Assembly: GCA_944332485.1 (NCBI GenBank)
Contig: CALVKB010000007.1
Coordinates: forward strand, 1 to 42,475
DNA length: 42,475 nt
Direction of reading: 5' to 3'
Source of the DNA: an uncultured Bacilli bacterium
GTDB taxonomy: Bacteria > Bacillota_I > Bacilli_A > RFN20 > CAG-288
A program made the translations under genes and the position numbers. The notes beneath the pieces were generated by a model. The model did not search any database, was not told the origin of the DNA, and worked only from the letters and a program-made list of their open reading frames with translations. This document shows, one piece after another, positions 17,347 to 26,829 of the stretch. How positions within the stretch are numbered: the first letter of the stretch is position 1; the number at the start of each line of letters is the position of its first letter.

Positions 17347-19998
17347 ATGGAAAATCAAAACTCTAATCCAACACTTGAAAAAATCACCCAAGTAAGTGAA
17401 CACAATTATAACGCTTATACTGATGCCAAAACTAAAGTTGAAGAAAAAGTTTATGTAAGTGAATTAAGAAAAGTTACCAAAATCAATACCAAACTTTCTT
17501 CAAAGCAAGACAGTTTATTAAAACAGAGAGAAAAATACCGTAAAGCTGTTAAAGAGAGTAAAGATCAAATTATCACCTCTTCACATGAACAAGAGAAGAT
17601 CAACGAATTACGTTTGCAAATCTCTCAAAGATTGAAAGATATCGATCGTGAAAATCCTAACGTCAAACAGTTCTTAACTACAGTTGAACAATTAACACTC
17701 CACAGAGAAGATTTCACTGTTCCAGAATTGATCATCGTCAAGAAAGTCAGCGAATATTCTCCAATCGATGAAAAATACATCAATTCATTGAAAAAGACAA
17801 ACGCTCACGTTTTAGATAAGATAAACGCTGTTAAAGAAGATTGTGAAGTCATCAAAGAATTGAAGCAATTATGTGTTAAATATGTCACTTTGATAGATGA
17901 GACCATTTCTAAATCTTGTCAAAAACTCGCTAGTTTGATTAATCCTAAAATTAAAGAGAACGAAGAAATTTCAGCTGAGATTAAAAACATCAAGCAAAGC
18001 ATTGAAAAAATTTCAACTGAGGAAGAGTACAACAAGATTCCTCAATTGACCAACAAATGCTTCAAAACTCTCTTAGAGAAAGAGAAGAAAAACTCCTTAT
18101 ACATTGAAAATCTCAATTATGTTGAGAAGAGAAACCTTACAAAATTTATAAAACAACAAATAAAAGCTTTTGAAGAGGAAAAATACACTTACACTCCAAA
18201 AGTTAATTTGGAAGCCACAACACTTTCAAACAACAAGACAACTTTGTTGATTGAAACTGATAAATACAACACCGTTAAACGTTTATACAGTGAAATCAGA
18301 GAAAGAAGAAAATACTTGCATGTTATCGAAATAATCGAAAAACACTTACAAGAAAATTCTTCAAACATTGTCATCACAAAGAAAATTATCAATGAATACA
18401 AAGAATTCCATAAAAAATACGAGCTTTTAAAAACTAAGAAGGAAAAAGCAAAATTCGAACACGAACTTTATGAATCCTTATTAGCATTCGAAGAGAAATT
18501 TATCTCTGATTTAACAGAATCTGTTGTCGCAGTTAGAGATAAGATCTTCGCTCAGAAGAATGATTTACACAAACAACAAGTATCTGAAGTTGAATCTTTG
18601 AAAAACACAACCGAGAACAATTCTCAAACAATTCAAATCACTCCTGAAATCAAACAAAAATTTGACAATAAAGAGACAGTTATTCAAAATTCAATCAATG
18701 AACTTTCAAGAAAACTTGTCACAACAAAGATCCTTGAAAAAGAACCCACTTCAATGCTCGAAGTTTACAATTTTGCGACTGAAGTTAATAGTGTTGTCAT
18801 CGCTTTGTTAAGACAATATTCTTCATTAAGTCAACTTAAGAAATACAAAGATATCTTATTTGAAACTAAGAATGAGTTCTTGGCAAAATACGAAGCTTTG
18901 AAAGTCAAATACAAATTGCAATTTGAGATTGACACATATTTAACTGAAGCAAAGAATAAGAAGAACATCGAAGAACTCACTTTGAAATACACCAACAAAG
19001 ATAAGAAGTACCTTGAAACTGAAAAGAGAATCCGTGAAAATATCGCTTACTACAAAGAGAACGTTCATAAAGATTTCAAAGGTAAGAAGATCGAAAAACA
19101 ATACAACAAATTGACTAAAGTTCAGCACTTCACCAACTATTACAGAGATGAATTGCAAGTTTGCATCGATTATTTGAATTTATCTAAGGAAAATACTTTA
19201 AGTGAAATTAAATATACTTATGATAAACATAATGAGAAGCTTGAAGACTTCCACAAATTTATCGAGTATCAACTTGAAGGTGGTCATGAATATGCCAAAA
19301 AGATGATGATTTTATATCATAACAACAACGAAATCTTAAATGGCGTTAAGAAAGTTTACAACAAATTTGAAACAATTGTCTCTAACGAACTTAATAACAC
19401 CCGTAGCGATGCTAATTATTCAACAAGTGTCTTCAAACAACTTGAAGCAAAGATTGAAAAACATCGTGAAACATTCAATTTAACAAGAAATCTCCAAGGC
19501 AGAGCCGTTAAAACTCGTAAATTCTCAAAGAAGAGAACAACATTAAATAGAATTAAACGCGCATTCGTTTTGATCGCTTCCTGCTTAGGTTTAGGTTTGA
19601 TTGAATTCATCCTTCCAAGCTGGTGGGTAGGTTTGATTGTCGGAGCTGTCTTAACAATAATTTTCGAAATCATCTCATTTTACACTTCACCTATCAACTA
19701 TGTTGAATTTGATAGTGAAAAGAACATCATCACATATACAAAACATGGTGAGAGAGCCTTCTTCTTCAAGAACACCGAAATCATCAACTACTCAATCGAA
19801 GTATTTCCAGCCAAGTTAAGAAATATCTACAAGTCAAAGATTGTTTTACAAGTTGAAACAGGATCAGATGTTTACCAATTCACCTATTTTGATCCGATCA
19901 ACTCCGAATTCGTTATCAATGACTACATAGACAAGATATTGAATCAACCGAAAAATGATCTTCCATTAAAAGAGGATTATGTAACCACAAAAGCATAA
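17347..19998 (+). CDS. Long coiled-coil membrane protein, unknown
   Basis: The protein has 883 residues and I do not recognise its family. Residues 1 to about 735 are highly charged, rich in Lys, Glu, Asn and Gln, and dominated by heptad-like helices with few Pro or Gly, as in long coiled-coil rods. Residues about 739-779 form a pair of membrane helices (AFVLIASCLGLGLIEFIL and WVGLIVGAVLTIIFEIISFY). The last 104 residues form a small beta-rich domain (VEFDSEKNIITYTKHGERAF, KIVLQVETGSDVYQFTYF), which might be PH-like. There is no signal peptide, so the rod and tail most likely lie in the cytoplasm. It is followed by a terminator-like hairpin and then by an ABC exporter pair whose second half also carries a long coiled coil, which suggests a shared function. 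Confidence 0.7.
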   Translation: MENQNSNPTLEKITQVSEHNYNAYTDAKTKVEEKVYVSELRKVTKINTKLSSKQDSLLKQREKYRKAVKESKDQIITSSHEQEKINELRLQISQRLKDIDRENPNVKQFLTTVEQLTLHREDFTVPELIIVKKVSEYSPIDEKYINSLKKTNAHVLDKINAVKEDCEVIKELKQLCVKYVTLIDETISKSCQKLASLINPKIKENEEISAEIKNIKQSIEKISTEEEYNKIPQLTNKCFKTLLEKEKKNSLYIENLNYVEKRNLTKFIKQQIKAFEEEKYTYTPKVNLEATTLSNNKTTLLIETDKYNTVKRLYSEIRERRKYLHVIEIIEKHLQENSSNIVITKKIINEYKEFHKKYELLKTKKEKAKFEHELYESLLAFEEKFISDLTESVVAVRDKIFAQKNDLHKQQVSEVESLKNTTENNSQTIQITPEIKQKFDNKETVIQNSINELSRKLVTTKILEKEPTSMLEVYNFATEVNSVVIALLRQYSSLSQLKKYKDILFETKNEFLAKYEALKVKYKLQFEIDTYLTEAKNKKNIEELTLKYTNKDKKYLETEKRIRENIAYYKENVHKDFKGKKIEKQYNKLTKVQHFTNYYRDELQVCIDYLNLSKENTLSEIKYTYDKHNEKLEDFHKFIEYQLEGGHEYAKKMMILYHNNNEILNGVKKVYNKFETIVSNELNNTRSDANYSTSVFKQLEAKIEKHRETFNLTRNLQGRAVKTRKFSKKRTTLNRIKRAFVLIASCLGLGLIEFILPSWWVGLIVGAVLTIIFEIISFYTSPINYVEFDSEKNIITYTKHGERAFFFKNTEIINYSIEVFPAKLRNIYKSKIVLQVETGSDVYQFTYFDPINSEFVINDYIDKILNQPKNDLPLKEDYVTTKA

Positions 19999-20021
19999 AT
20001 ATTTAAAAATAAATATTTCAC

Positions 20022-20055
20022 AAGCCCAAGAAGCAATTTCTTCTTGGCTTTTTTC
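20022..20055 (+). terminator. Terminator between the coiled-coil gene and the ABC exporter
   Basis: AAGCCCAAGAAG (20022-20033) pairs with CTTCTTGGCTT (20040-20050) with one bulged C and is followed by six T. The ABC exporter gene starts 16 bases later, after AAAGGAGG, with no room for a full promoter. Expression of the exporter therefore depends on readthrough from upstream. Confidence 0.75.
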
Positions 20056-20070
20056 TAAAAGGAGGAAAAT

Positions 20071-21864
20071 ATGCTAAGAATTTTAAGATGCCTTAAAAAA
20101 GTTTGGTGGCAGATAGCTTTAACTGTTGTTTTCTTGGTCTGTCAAGTAGTTTGCGCTTTGTTCATCCCTGATCAGATGAAAAACATCTCCACTTACATTC
20201 AAAATCAAGAGTTGAATATGATTTGGAAGATGGGTGGTACGATGTTACTTTATGTCCTTGGCTCAACTGTGAGTGCTGTTTTAGTCAGTTATTTCTCTTC
20301 AGCTGTTGGTACAATTTTCGCCAGAGAGCTTAGAAAGGACATCTTCAAAAAGGTCAGTTCAATCTCATTGACCGAGTTTGATGCAATCGGTGTTTCATCC
20401 TTGATCACAAGAACAACAAACGATGTCACACAGATTCAACAAGCCATTTTGATGGGTTTAAGAATCATCATTCAAGCCCCATTAACCTTGATAATCGCCA
20501 TTATCATGATCACGGTGCAATTTGATCCAACAACAATTTGGGTTTTATGTATCTCCGCACCTTTATTAGTCATTTTAATTTTGGTTATTTTATTCAAAGC
20601 ATTGCCTTTGATCAAATCCATGCAGAAGAAAATTGATCGTACAACATTAGTATTAAGAGAAAATTTAACCGGTGTTAGAGTTATCCGTGCATTTGATAAA
20701 CAACAGAAAGAATCTATCAAATTCAACGAAGCCAACAAAGATTTGACATTTGTCAATATCAAAGCAAACAGATATTTCGGTTTGTTATCACCTGCAATCA
20801 CATTCATTATGAACATCACTTATTTAGGTGTTTTCTTCATCGGATTTTTATCCTTCAATGGTGATTCATTCGAAGCATTCATAATAAGTTTCTCCCAAGT
20901 CATGGCTGTCGCTCAATACATCATGCAGATCATGATGGCTTTCATGATGTTCGCTATGATATTTGTCTTCTTGCCACGTGCTAGTGTTTCAGCTAGCAGA
21001 ATCAATGTTGTTTTGGATTTACCAATTCCATATGAGAATTTTGAAATCTCCCCTGAAGTTTTAGAACAATTAAATAAAAAACACGGTTATTTGGAATTCG
21101 AAAATGTCAGTTTCAAATTCCAAGATAGTGAAGTTAACACAATAGAAAATATATCTTTCAAATGTGAACCTAATAAAACAACCGCTATCATCGGTTCAAC
21201 AGGTTCAGGTAAATCTACCATCATAAATTTGATTCCGAGATTCTACGATGCTACAGAAGGAAAAGTTATGTTGAACGGTGTCGATTTAAAACAAATCCCA
21301 GGTTATGAAATAAGAAATAGAATAAGTTTTGTTCCACAGAAAAACCTTCTTTTCAAAGGTACAATCAAAGAGAACATGCTTTTCGGTAACCCAAACGCCA
21401 CTTCTGAAGATATTGAAAATGCTTTAGCGGTTTCTCAATCAACATACTTTGTCAACAATAAACCGCAAGGAATTGACTCAGAAGTTGCCCAAGGTGGTAC
21501 AAACTTCTCCGGTGGTCAAAGACAAAGATTATGTATCGCTAGAGCTTTATGTAAGAAATCAGAAGTGTACATTTTTGACGACTCTTTCTCAGCGTTGGAT
21601 TTCAAAACAGATGTCAAAGTTAGAACTGCTTTGAAATCTTATATAAAAGACGCCGCTGTCATAATTGTCGGACAAAGGGTGTCTTCTATTATGGATGCTG
21701 ACAATATCATCGTTTTGGATGAAGGCAAGATTGTCGGTCAAGGGACACATTCAGAGCTTATCAAGAGCAACAAAGTCTATCAGGAGATCGTCAAGTCACA
21801 ACTGGACCCAGATGAAGTTGAATCTACGATCAAACTTACATCAAGTTTAAAGGAGGCAGCTTAA
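20071..21864 (+). CDS. Heterodimeric ABC exporter, degenerate-site half
   Basis: The protein has 597 residues. A six-helix transmembrane domain (about residues 1-310) precedes a nucleotide-binding domain with Walker A GSTGSGKST at about 373 and signature FSGGQRQRL at about 480. Walker B reads VYIFDDSFSALD. The catalytic Glu after Walker B is Asp here, the usual mark of the degenerate ATP site in heterodimeric exporters such as the YheI/BmrC or TM287 type. The partner encoded one base downstream keeps the Glu. The start has a strong AAAGGAGG site. The substrate of this exporter class ranges from drugs to lipids and peptides and cannot be fixed here. Confidence 0.9.
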   Translation: MLRILRCLKKVWWQIALTVVFLVCQVVCALFIPDQMKNISTYIQNQELNMIWKMGGTMLLYVLGSTVSAVLVSYFSSAVGTIFARELRKDIFKKVSSISLTEFDAIGVSSLITRTTNDVTQIQQAILMGLRIIIQAPLTLIIAIIMITVQFDPTTIWVLCISAPLLVILILVILFKALPLIKSMQKKIDRTTLVLRENLTGVRVIRAFDKQQKESIKFNEANKDLTFVNIKANRYFGLLSPAITFIMNITYLGVFFIGFLSFNGDSFEAFIISFSQVMAVAQYIMQIMMAFMMFAMIFVFLPRASVSASRINVVLDLPIPYENFEISPEVLEQLNKKHGYLEFENVSFKFQDSEVNTIENISFKCEPNKTTAIIGSTGSGKSTIINLIPRFYDATEGKVMLNGVDLKQIPGYEIRNRISFVPQKNLLFKGTIKENMLFGNPNATSEDIENALAVSQSTYFVNNKPQGIDSEVAQGGTNFSGGQRQRLCIARALCKKSEVYIFDDSFSALDFKTDVKVRTALKSYIKDAAVIIVGQRVSSIMDADNIIVLDEGKIVGQGTHSELIKSNKVYQEIVKSQLDPDEVESTIKLTSSLKEAA

Positions 21865-21865
21865 T

Positions 21866-24820
21866 ATGAATAAATATTTAACTGAATCTTACATTTTAAA
21901 AGAGATCGAGAATTTGAAAGTTAAAATTCAAAAGTTGGAACATAAAGTCTCTTCTAATTTAGAATATGAGAACAATTTACGTTCTAAAAACAACATGGAG
22001 AAAGTAAGTGAAGTAACAAAACTTGAAAAACTCCCACATCTAAAAAGAAGCCTCGGTTTGAAATTTGCTAATAACTCCTACAATTACTATCTCAACTGTG
22101 GAAAAATTGGTTTTTACAAGAAATTTATTGAAGAGATCAAAAATTCACAAACAAAAGCAGAAGCCAACGATAATTTGAAAAATCGTATCAACTCTTTGAA
22201 GAATATCTTGGATAACCAATACGATAATTACACTTATTCTTTGATCGATAACACTATGAAGTTCGACCAAGTCAAACTTCAATCTTATTCAAAATCCCGC
22301 CAAAGAAAACATGTTAAACAACTTAAAAGAGTCGAACATAAGATAAACAAATATAAAAATATATTGTTCACTTTGCTTCAAACAAACGATGTTGAGAAAT
22401 TCCCAAACATCAGTGATATTGAAATTGTCAATTCAAACGATGCCAAACTGACAAAAAATGAAAAAGAAGCTCTCTCTGTCAAAGAAAAGAAGAACAATCA
22501 AATTGTAAACACGCTTTATAAATACCATAAGTATGTTTCAACAAAACAAGGTCTTTTAGTTTTTGAAGAGGATATCAAAAAATCCAATCACTTCATTCAA
22601 TCGAAGATGAAACAACAGAATGTTGTTGAATCTTTATTGAGTGATTACAATTATCAAATCTCAAAATACTACAAAGAAAAGCAAATTCAAAAACTTGAAA
22701 TTGATAAAAATAACAAACTTTCAATTATCAATACCAAGATCGAAGATTTGAAATTGAAAGATGCGGCAATCGATAAAAATATACTTTCTAAATTAGGAAA
22801 AACTCAAAACCAACTTTCTAATAAGATAAATAAATTGGAAGATAAATGTTCAAAAATCGACATTCACAAACAGCAATATAAAGAACTTAAAGTTAAAATT
22901 TCCAATTTAAAGGAAAAACAAAACAAAGTTGAAAAAGAGATCGAATGTGTCAAACAAAATCACAATCCTCAAATTCTTGAAAAAATTGATAATTTGATGC
23001 TTCAAAAGCAAAAAATTACAAAACAAACAAAAAGATTGCAAGCCAATGCCGGAAGTAAAAAACAAGCATTCTCAAGATTGCTCGGATTACTAAAACCATT
23101 TAAAAAATCTTTGATTGCAATCTGCATTGTCATCATTTTCTCAACAATTTTTCAAATCATGATTCCTGTTATGATCAACGTTGTCTTCTCTAATGACTTT
23201 TTGATCTACCTTATCAATGCTCAAGGTGTAGTCAATATTCCTAATTTGCTAATTGTTTTCGGTTTGTTCATCCTATTCTACTTGATAGTTTTCGTTTTGA
23301 ACTTCATGACCGAATTCATCGCTTCAAAATTAGGTGGTCTAATCTCCTACAATTTAAGAAGAAATATCAAAGAGAAGATTGACCGTTTACCTTTGGCATA
23401 TTTTGATACAACACAAATAGGTGATTTATTAAGTAGGGTTACCAACGACACCGATTTGATTGCAAGTTCAATCCATACTATCATAAGTCAAACAATCAAA
23501 TCATTCTTCCTATTACTCGGTGTTATTATAGCTATGCTAGTTGTTCAATGGGAATTAGCCTTCATCGCTTTAGGAACAATTCCATTAGCTTTGATCGTTG
23601 TTTTTCTTGTCGCTATGAAATCACAAAAAGAATTCGTCAGAGTTCAAAAAATCACCGGCAATCTTAACGCTCAGATTGAGGAAGTCTATTCCGGTTACAA
23701 AGTTGTCAAATTGTTCAACCAAGAGACAAATATGAACCTCAAGTTCTCAATTGAAAACACAAAATTGCAAAAAGCTGGATTAAAATCTCAATTCTTATCA
23801 GGTTGTATTCAACCTTTATTGAATGCTGTTCACAACGTAGGTTATGTCTTTGTTTGCGTTGTCGGTGGATTACTTGGTGCTATAAACTCAATAGTTTCAT
23901 TTATGATCTTCCTTAACCTTTTCCAACAACCGATTCAACAGATGGCTCAAATTTCAAATATCTTCCAGCAGACAATAGCCGCCTCTAACAGAGTCTTTGA
24001 AGTTTTAGATGCTAAAGAGGAAGTTGAAGATCTTGATAATTCAATCGATGTTGAAAAAGTCGAAGGTTTGGTTGATTTTGAACATGTTGACTTCTCATAC
24101 AACAAAGAGAATCCTCTTATTCAAGATATGAATTTGAAAGTCAATAAAGGTGATTCAATCGCAATCGTTGGACCAACTGGTGCTGGTAAAACAACTTTGG
24201 TCAACCTTATTATGAGATTCTACGATGTGACAAATGGTAGTTTGAAGATCGATAATGTCGATATAAGAAATTACAAACGTAGCAGTATCAGAAAACAGAT
24301 CGGTATGGTTTTACAAGATACATGGTTATTCAATGGAACCATCGCTGAGAATATTGCTTACGGTAAAGATAATGCAACAAAACAAGAGATCATCGAAGCA
24401 AGTAAGAAAGCTCGTGCTCATCACTTTATTCAAACTCTTGAAAATGGTTATGACACAGTGATAAATGAGGAAGCAAGCAATATCTCCCAAGGTCAAAAAC
24501 AACTTATCACTATCGCAAGAGCGATCATAAGTGATCCGAATATCATGATCTTGGATGAAGCTACATCTTCCGTTGATACTCGTACAGAAAAAGCTCTTCA
24601 GGATGCTATGAATGATATGATGGAAGGAAGAACAAGTTTTGTTATTGCTCACAGACTTTCAACAATCAAGAACTCCAAGATGATCTTAGTTATGAATAAA
24701 GGAAATATCGTTGAACAAGGTAATCATAAAGAATTGTTAGCTAAGAACGGTTTCTATGCTGAACTTTACAACGCTCAATTCATGGGTACCACCAACGATA
24801 AGTCTGTCAACAACAGTTAA
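21866..24820 (+). CDS. ABC exporter half with large N-terminal coiled coil
   Basis: The protein has 984 residues, against about 580-630 for a normal exporter half. Residues 1 to about 398 are a Lys/Glu/Asn-rich, predicted coiled-coil region with no membrane segment. From about 400 (SRLLGLLKPFKKSLIAI) the rest is a standard half transporter: six membrane helices, Walker A GPTGAGKTT at about 766, signature ISQGQKQL, and Walker B IMILDEATSSVD with the catalytic Glu. The S-x-GQKQL signature is typical of the YheH/BmrD/MdlB side of the heterodimer. It starts one base after its partner, with AAAGGAGG before the ATG. The extension is in frame with no internal stop or obvious start at the junction, so it looks like a true fusion rather than two genes. 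Confidence 0.88.
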   Translation: MNKYLTESYILKEIENLKVKIQKLEHKVSSNLEYENNLRSKNNMEKVSEVTKLEKLPHLKRSLGLKFANNSYNYYLNCGKIGFYKKFIEEIKNSQTKAEANDNLKNRINSLKNILDNQYDNYTYSLIDNTMKFDQVKLQSYSKSRQRKHVKQLKRVEHKINKYKNILFTLLQTNDVEKFPNISDIEIVNSNDAKLTKNEKEALSVKEKKNNQIVNTLYKYHKYVSTKQGLLVFEEDIKKSNHFIQSKMKQQNVVESLLSDYNYQISKYYKEKQIQKLEIDKNNKLSIINTKIEDLKLKDAAIDKNILSKLGKTQNQLSNKINKLEDKCSKIDIHKQQYKELKVKISNLKEKQNKVEKEIECVKQNHNPQILEKIDNLMLQKQKITKQTKRLQANAGSKKQAFSRLLGLLKPFKKSLIAICIVIIFSTIFQIMIPVMINVVFSNDFLIYLINAQGVVNIPNLLIVFGLFILFYLIVFVLNFMTEFIASKLGGLISYNLRRNIKEKIDRLPLAYFDTTQIGDLLSRVTNDTDLIASSIHTIISQTIKSFFLLLGVIIAMLVVQWELAFIALGTIPLALIVVFLVAMKSQKEFVRVQKITGNLNAQIEEVYSGYKVVKLFNQETNMNLKFSIENTKLQKAGLKSQFLSGCIQPLLNAVHNVGYVFVCVVGGLLGAINSIVSFMIFLNLFQQPIQQMAQISNIFQQTIAASNRVFEVLDAKEEVEDLDNSIDVEKVEGLVDFEHVDFSYNKENPLIQDMNLKVNKGDSIAIVGPTGAGKTTLVNLIMRFYDVTNGSLKIDNVDIRNYKRSSIRKQIGMVLQDTWLFNGTIAENIAYGKDNATKQEIIEASKKARAHHFIQTLENGYDTVINEEASNISQGQKQLITIARAIISDPNIMILDEATSSVDTRTEKALQDAMNDMMEGRTSFVIAHRLSTIKNSKMILVMNKGNIVEQGNHKELLAKNGFYAELYNAQFMGTTNDKSVNNS

Positions 24821-24918
24821 TTCTTATCATTAATATAAACTTATTAATAACTAATTAATTTCACAAATTTGTAACTTATTGTTATATTCTTTAATGTTGC
24901 GAAAAGTTTAATGTCGTA

Positions 24919-24924
24919 TAATAC
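24919..24924 (+). promoter_or_regulatory. -10 box of the DegV-family gene
   Basis: TATAAT lies about 25 bases before the ATG at 24950. A strong AAAGGAGG ribosome binding site follows. No good -35 is seen. Confidence 0.45.
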
Positions 24925-24949
24925 TTTGACAAAAAAAGGAGGTTTTTGA

Positions 24950-25816
24950 ATGAATAAAATTGCTTATATTATCGATTCGACCACTTTGCTGGATGAAAAA
25001 TACAAACAACTACCTATAGAAATTGTTCAATTGAACGTAAATACTGAAACTCAATCTTTTCACGAGGATCAATTAGATGATGAGAAGACGATGGAACTTA
25101 TAAATAACAATAAAGGTGTTAAAAGTTCCTCCCCATCTCCAGAGGATTTTCTTTGTAAATATAACGAACTTTTTGCCAAAGGCTTTCAAGATATCATCGT
25201 TGTTCCTATATCAAAAGGATTATCTGGTACATTGCAAGTTGCCAATATTGCCAAACAAACTTTGAATGATGAACAACAAAAACATGTTCATATTGTCGAC
25301 ACAAACTTCTGCAATTACGCCAATGCCAATTTATTCGACGCCTGTTATTCTTTGATTAGTGATGAGAATAGCACAGTTGAAGAGATATTGAATAAATTTG
25401 AAGAAGTTATCAAAAATGGGACAACTTTGTTTACAGTTTTTGATTTGAAACATCTCTTCAGAGGCGGACGCCTTAACAGAATCAGCTGTGCAGTTGGTAT
25501 TCTTTTAAGAATCAAACCAGTTGTTAAGATGGTCGATGGAAAACTTGTATTGTTCAAAAAATTCACTTTGCAAAATAAAGTTCACACATTCTTCATGGAG
25601 GAGATTGAAAAGTACTCCAAACAATACGACAAAGTGTTTTTGAAAGTCGTTCACTTAAATACAGATGATCAATACAACAAACTTTATAACGAAGTAAAAG
25701 AGAAGTACAAAAACGTCATTATGACAGATATCACAAAGATAGGTCCTGTTTTCACTGTTCACTTAGGAAACATCGGTATTGGAATTACATTAACTGGATA
25801 CAATGAAACAAAATAA
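24950..25816 (+). CDS. DegV family fatty-acid-binding protein
   Basis: The protein has 288 residues, the normal length. DegV (EDD fold) signatures are present: IAYIIDSTT at the start, VKSSSPSPEDF, VPISKGLSGTLQVAN, and LKHLFRGGRLNR in the C-terminal half. Family members bind a fatty acid in a cleft between two domains. FakB proteins of this family present fatty acids to the kinase FakA for phosphorylation and phospholipid synthesis. The kinase gene is not in the window, so whether this is a FakB is open. It has its own promoter and ribosome binding site. Confidence 0.9.
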   Translation: MNKIAYIIDSTTLLDEKYKQLPIEIVQLNVNTETQSFHEDQLDDEKTMELINNNKGVKSSSPSPEDFLCKYNELFAKGFQDIIVVPISKGLSGTLQVANIAKQTLNDEQQKHVHIVDTNFCNYANANLFDACYSLISDENSTVEEILNKFEEVIKNGTTLFTVFDLKHLFRGGRLNRISCAVGILLRIKPVVKMVDGKLVLFKKFTLQNKVHTFFMEEIEKYSKQYDKVFLKVVHLNTDDQYNKLYNEVKEKYKNVIMTDITKIGPVFTVHLGNIGIGITLTGYNETK

Positions 25817-25835
25817 TAAAATCTTTTTGTTTCAT
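25803..25835. repeat. 11-bp inverted repeat over the degV-like stop codon
   Basis: ATGAAACAAAA (25803-25813) and TTTTGTTTCAT (25825-25835) pair perfectly with an 11-base loop that contains the stop codon. There is no T run after it, so it is not a classical terminator. It may protect the mRNA 3' end or act as a weak terminator. Confidence 0.5.
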
Positions 25836-25956
25836 CTATAAAATGTTTCAATCATTATCAATTTTCTTTTAATTCTTATAAATATTAAATTCTTTTTGTA
25901 TATAATATATACAACTTATGACTTTCTTTTTCATGAGTATAATGAGGTAATACATT

Positions 25957-26613
25957 ATGGCAAAATCACAAAAAGATATTGACATTGCTAAAGCACGAAA
26001 AGAGCATGCTAAAGTCGAAAAGAAGAATGCTCAACTCAAGAAGGAAGCTAACAAAAACGCTTCTTTGTACCGTTCTGGATGGTTCGGAGTCTTAGTTGGC
26101 GTTTTATCATTAGTCTTCTTCGGATTGATGTTCATTCCTGCATGTGAATTGCAAGTTACAAATCAGACCATCACTCCAGAAAAGTTGAACTTATTCCAAA
26201 TGTACTTCGGATTCACCTGTACTTTAACAAAAGCCGAACAAACATTCACAGATAATTTTGCAGCTGAATTCTGGTTCGGTGGATTTGTCTTAGTTCTTAT
26301 CGTTGTCGGTGCAATTCTATATTGTTTCATGAATAACTCTTTATTATTCGGATTCTTAGGAATTGGTGCTGATGCCGGTGCTGGCGCTTTGATGATAATA
26401 TTAATGTCAAGATTCACATTGATCAACACTTCTAGTAATGTTAGTCAATTCAATTCAGTTACATCAAAATTCACTTATGGTTATTACATCGCATTAGCAT
26501 ATGTCTTTTTATTAGCGGTAATCGGTATCTTAATGATTGTCGTTATGGTTCTCAAATCAAGAAGTAAAGCATATGATGTTTATCTTCACGGCAAAAAACT
26601 CGTCAATTACTAA
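25957..26613 (+). CDS. Small membrane protein with charged N-terminus, unknown
   Basis: The protein has 218 residues. The first 38 are a charged, Lys-rich helix (KARKEHAKVEKKNAQLKKEA). Four membrane segments follow: about 45-62 (VLVGVLSLVFFGLMFIPAC), 108-128, 130-150 and 177-198. The family is not recognised. A -10 box TATAAT (25901-25906) sits at the centre of the palindrome GTATATAATATATAC. GAGGT precedes the start codon. The gene stands alone, with its own strong terminator. Confidence 0.6.
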   Translation: MAKSQKDIDIAKARKEHAKVEKKNAQLKKEANKNASLYRSGWFGVLVGVLSLVFFGLMFIPACELQVTNQTITPEKLNLFQMYFGFTCTLTKAEQTFTDNFAAEFWFGGFVLVLIVVGAILYCFMNNSLLFGFLGIGADAGAGALMIILMSRFTLINTSSNVSQFNSVTSKFTYGYYIALAYVFLLAVIGILMIVVMVLKSRSKAYDVYLHGKKLVNY

Positions 26614-26636
26614 AAATAAATTTATCGAAAATGTCA

Positions 26637-26670
26637 AAACTGCTCAGAACACTATCCTGAGCAGTTTTTT
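26637..26670 (+). terminator. Strong intrinsic terminator
   Basis: An 11-bp perfect stem (AAACTGCTCAG at 26637-26647 with CTGAGCAGTTT at 26657-26667, loop AACACTATC) runs into a T run. It ends the transcript of the small membrane protein gene. Confidence 0.9.
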
Positions 26671-26685
26671 AATTGTTATTTTTCA

Positions 26686-26735
26686 TTGACAAATTTAACC
26701 GAGAATATAATCGGCTGGTTATATCCAACGATTAT
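26686..26735 (+). promoter_or_regulatory. Promoter-like motif overlapping an inverted repeat, no gene downstream
   Basis: TTGACA (26686-26691) and TATAAT (26706-26711) lie on the plus strand, but with only 14 bases between them. The -10 overlaps an inverted repeat (ATAATCG at 26707-26713 with CGATTAT at 26729-26735, plus inner TGG/CCA). Downstream on the plus strand there is only the antisense of a broken gene. It could be an antisense or small-RNA promoter with an operator, or chance. Confidence 0.25.
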
Positions 26736-26829
26736 CTTTTAGTTCAAAATACTGGATAATTAAACTTCTGTTTATAGTTTAGTTATTATTTGTAGTACAT
26801 TAAGTTTAAATTATCAAAAGCTTATCAAA

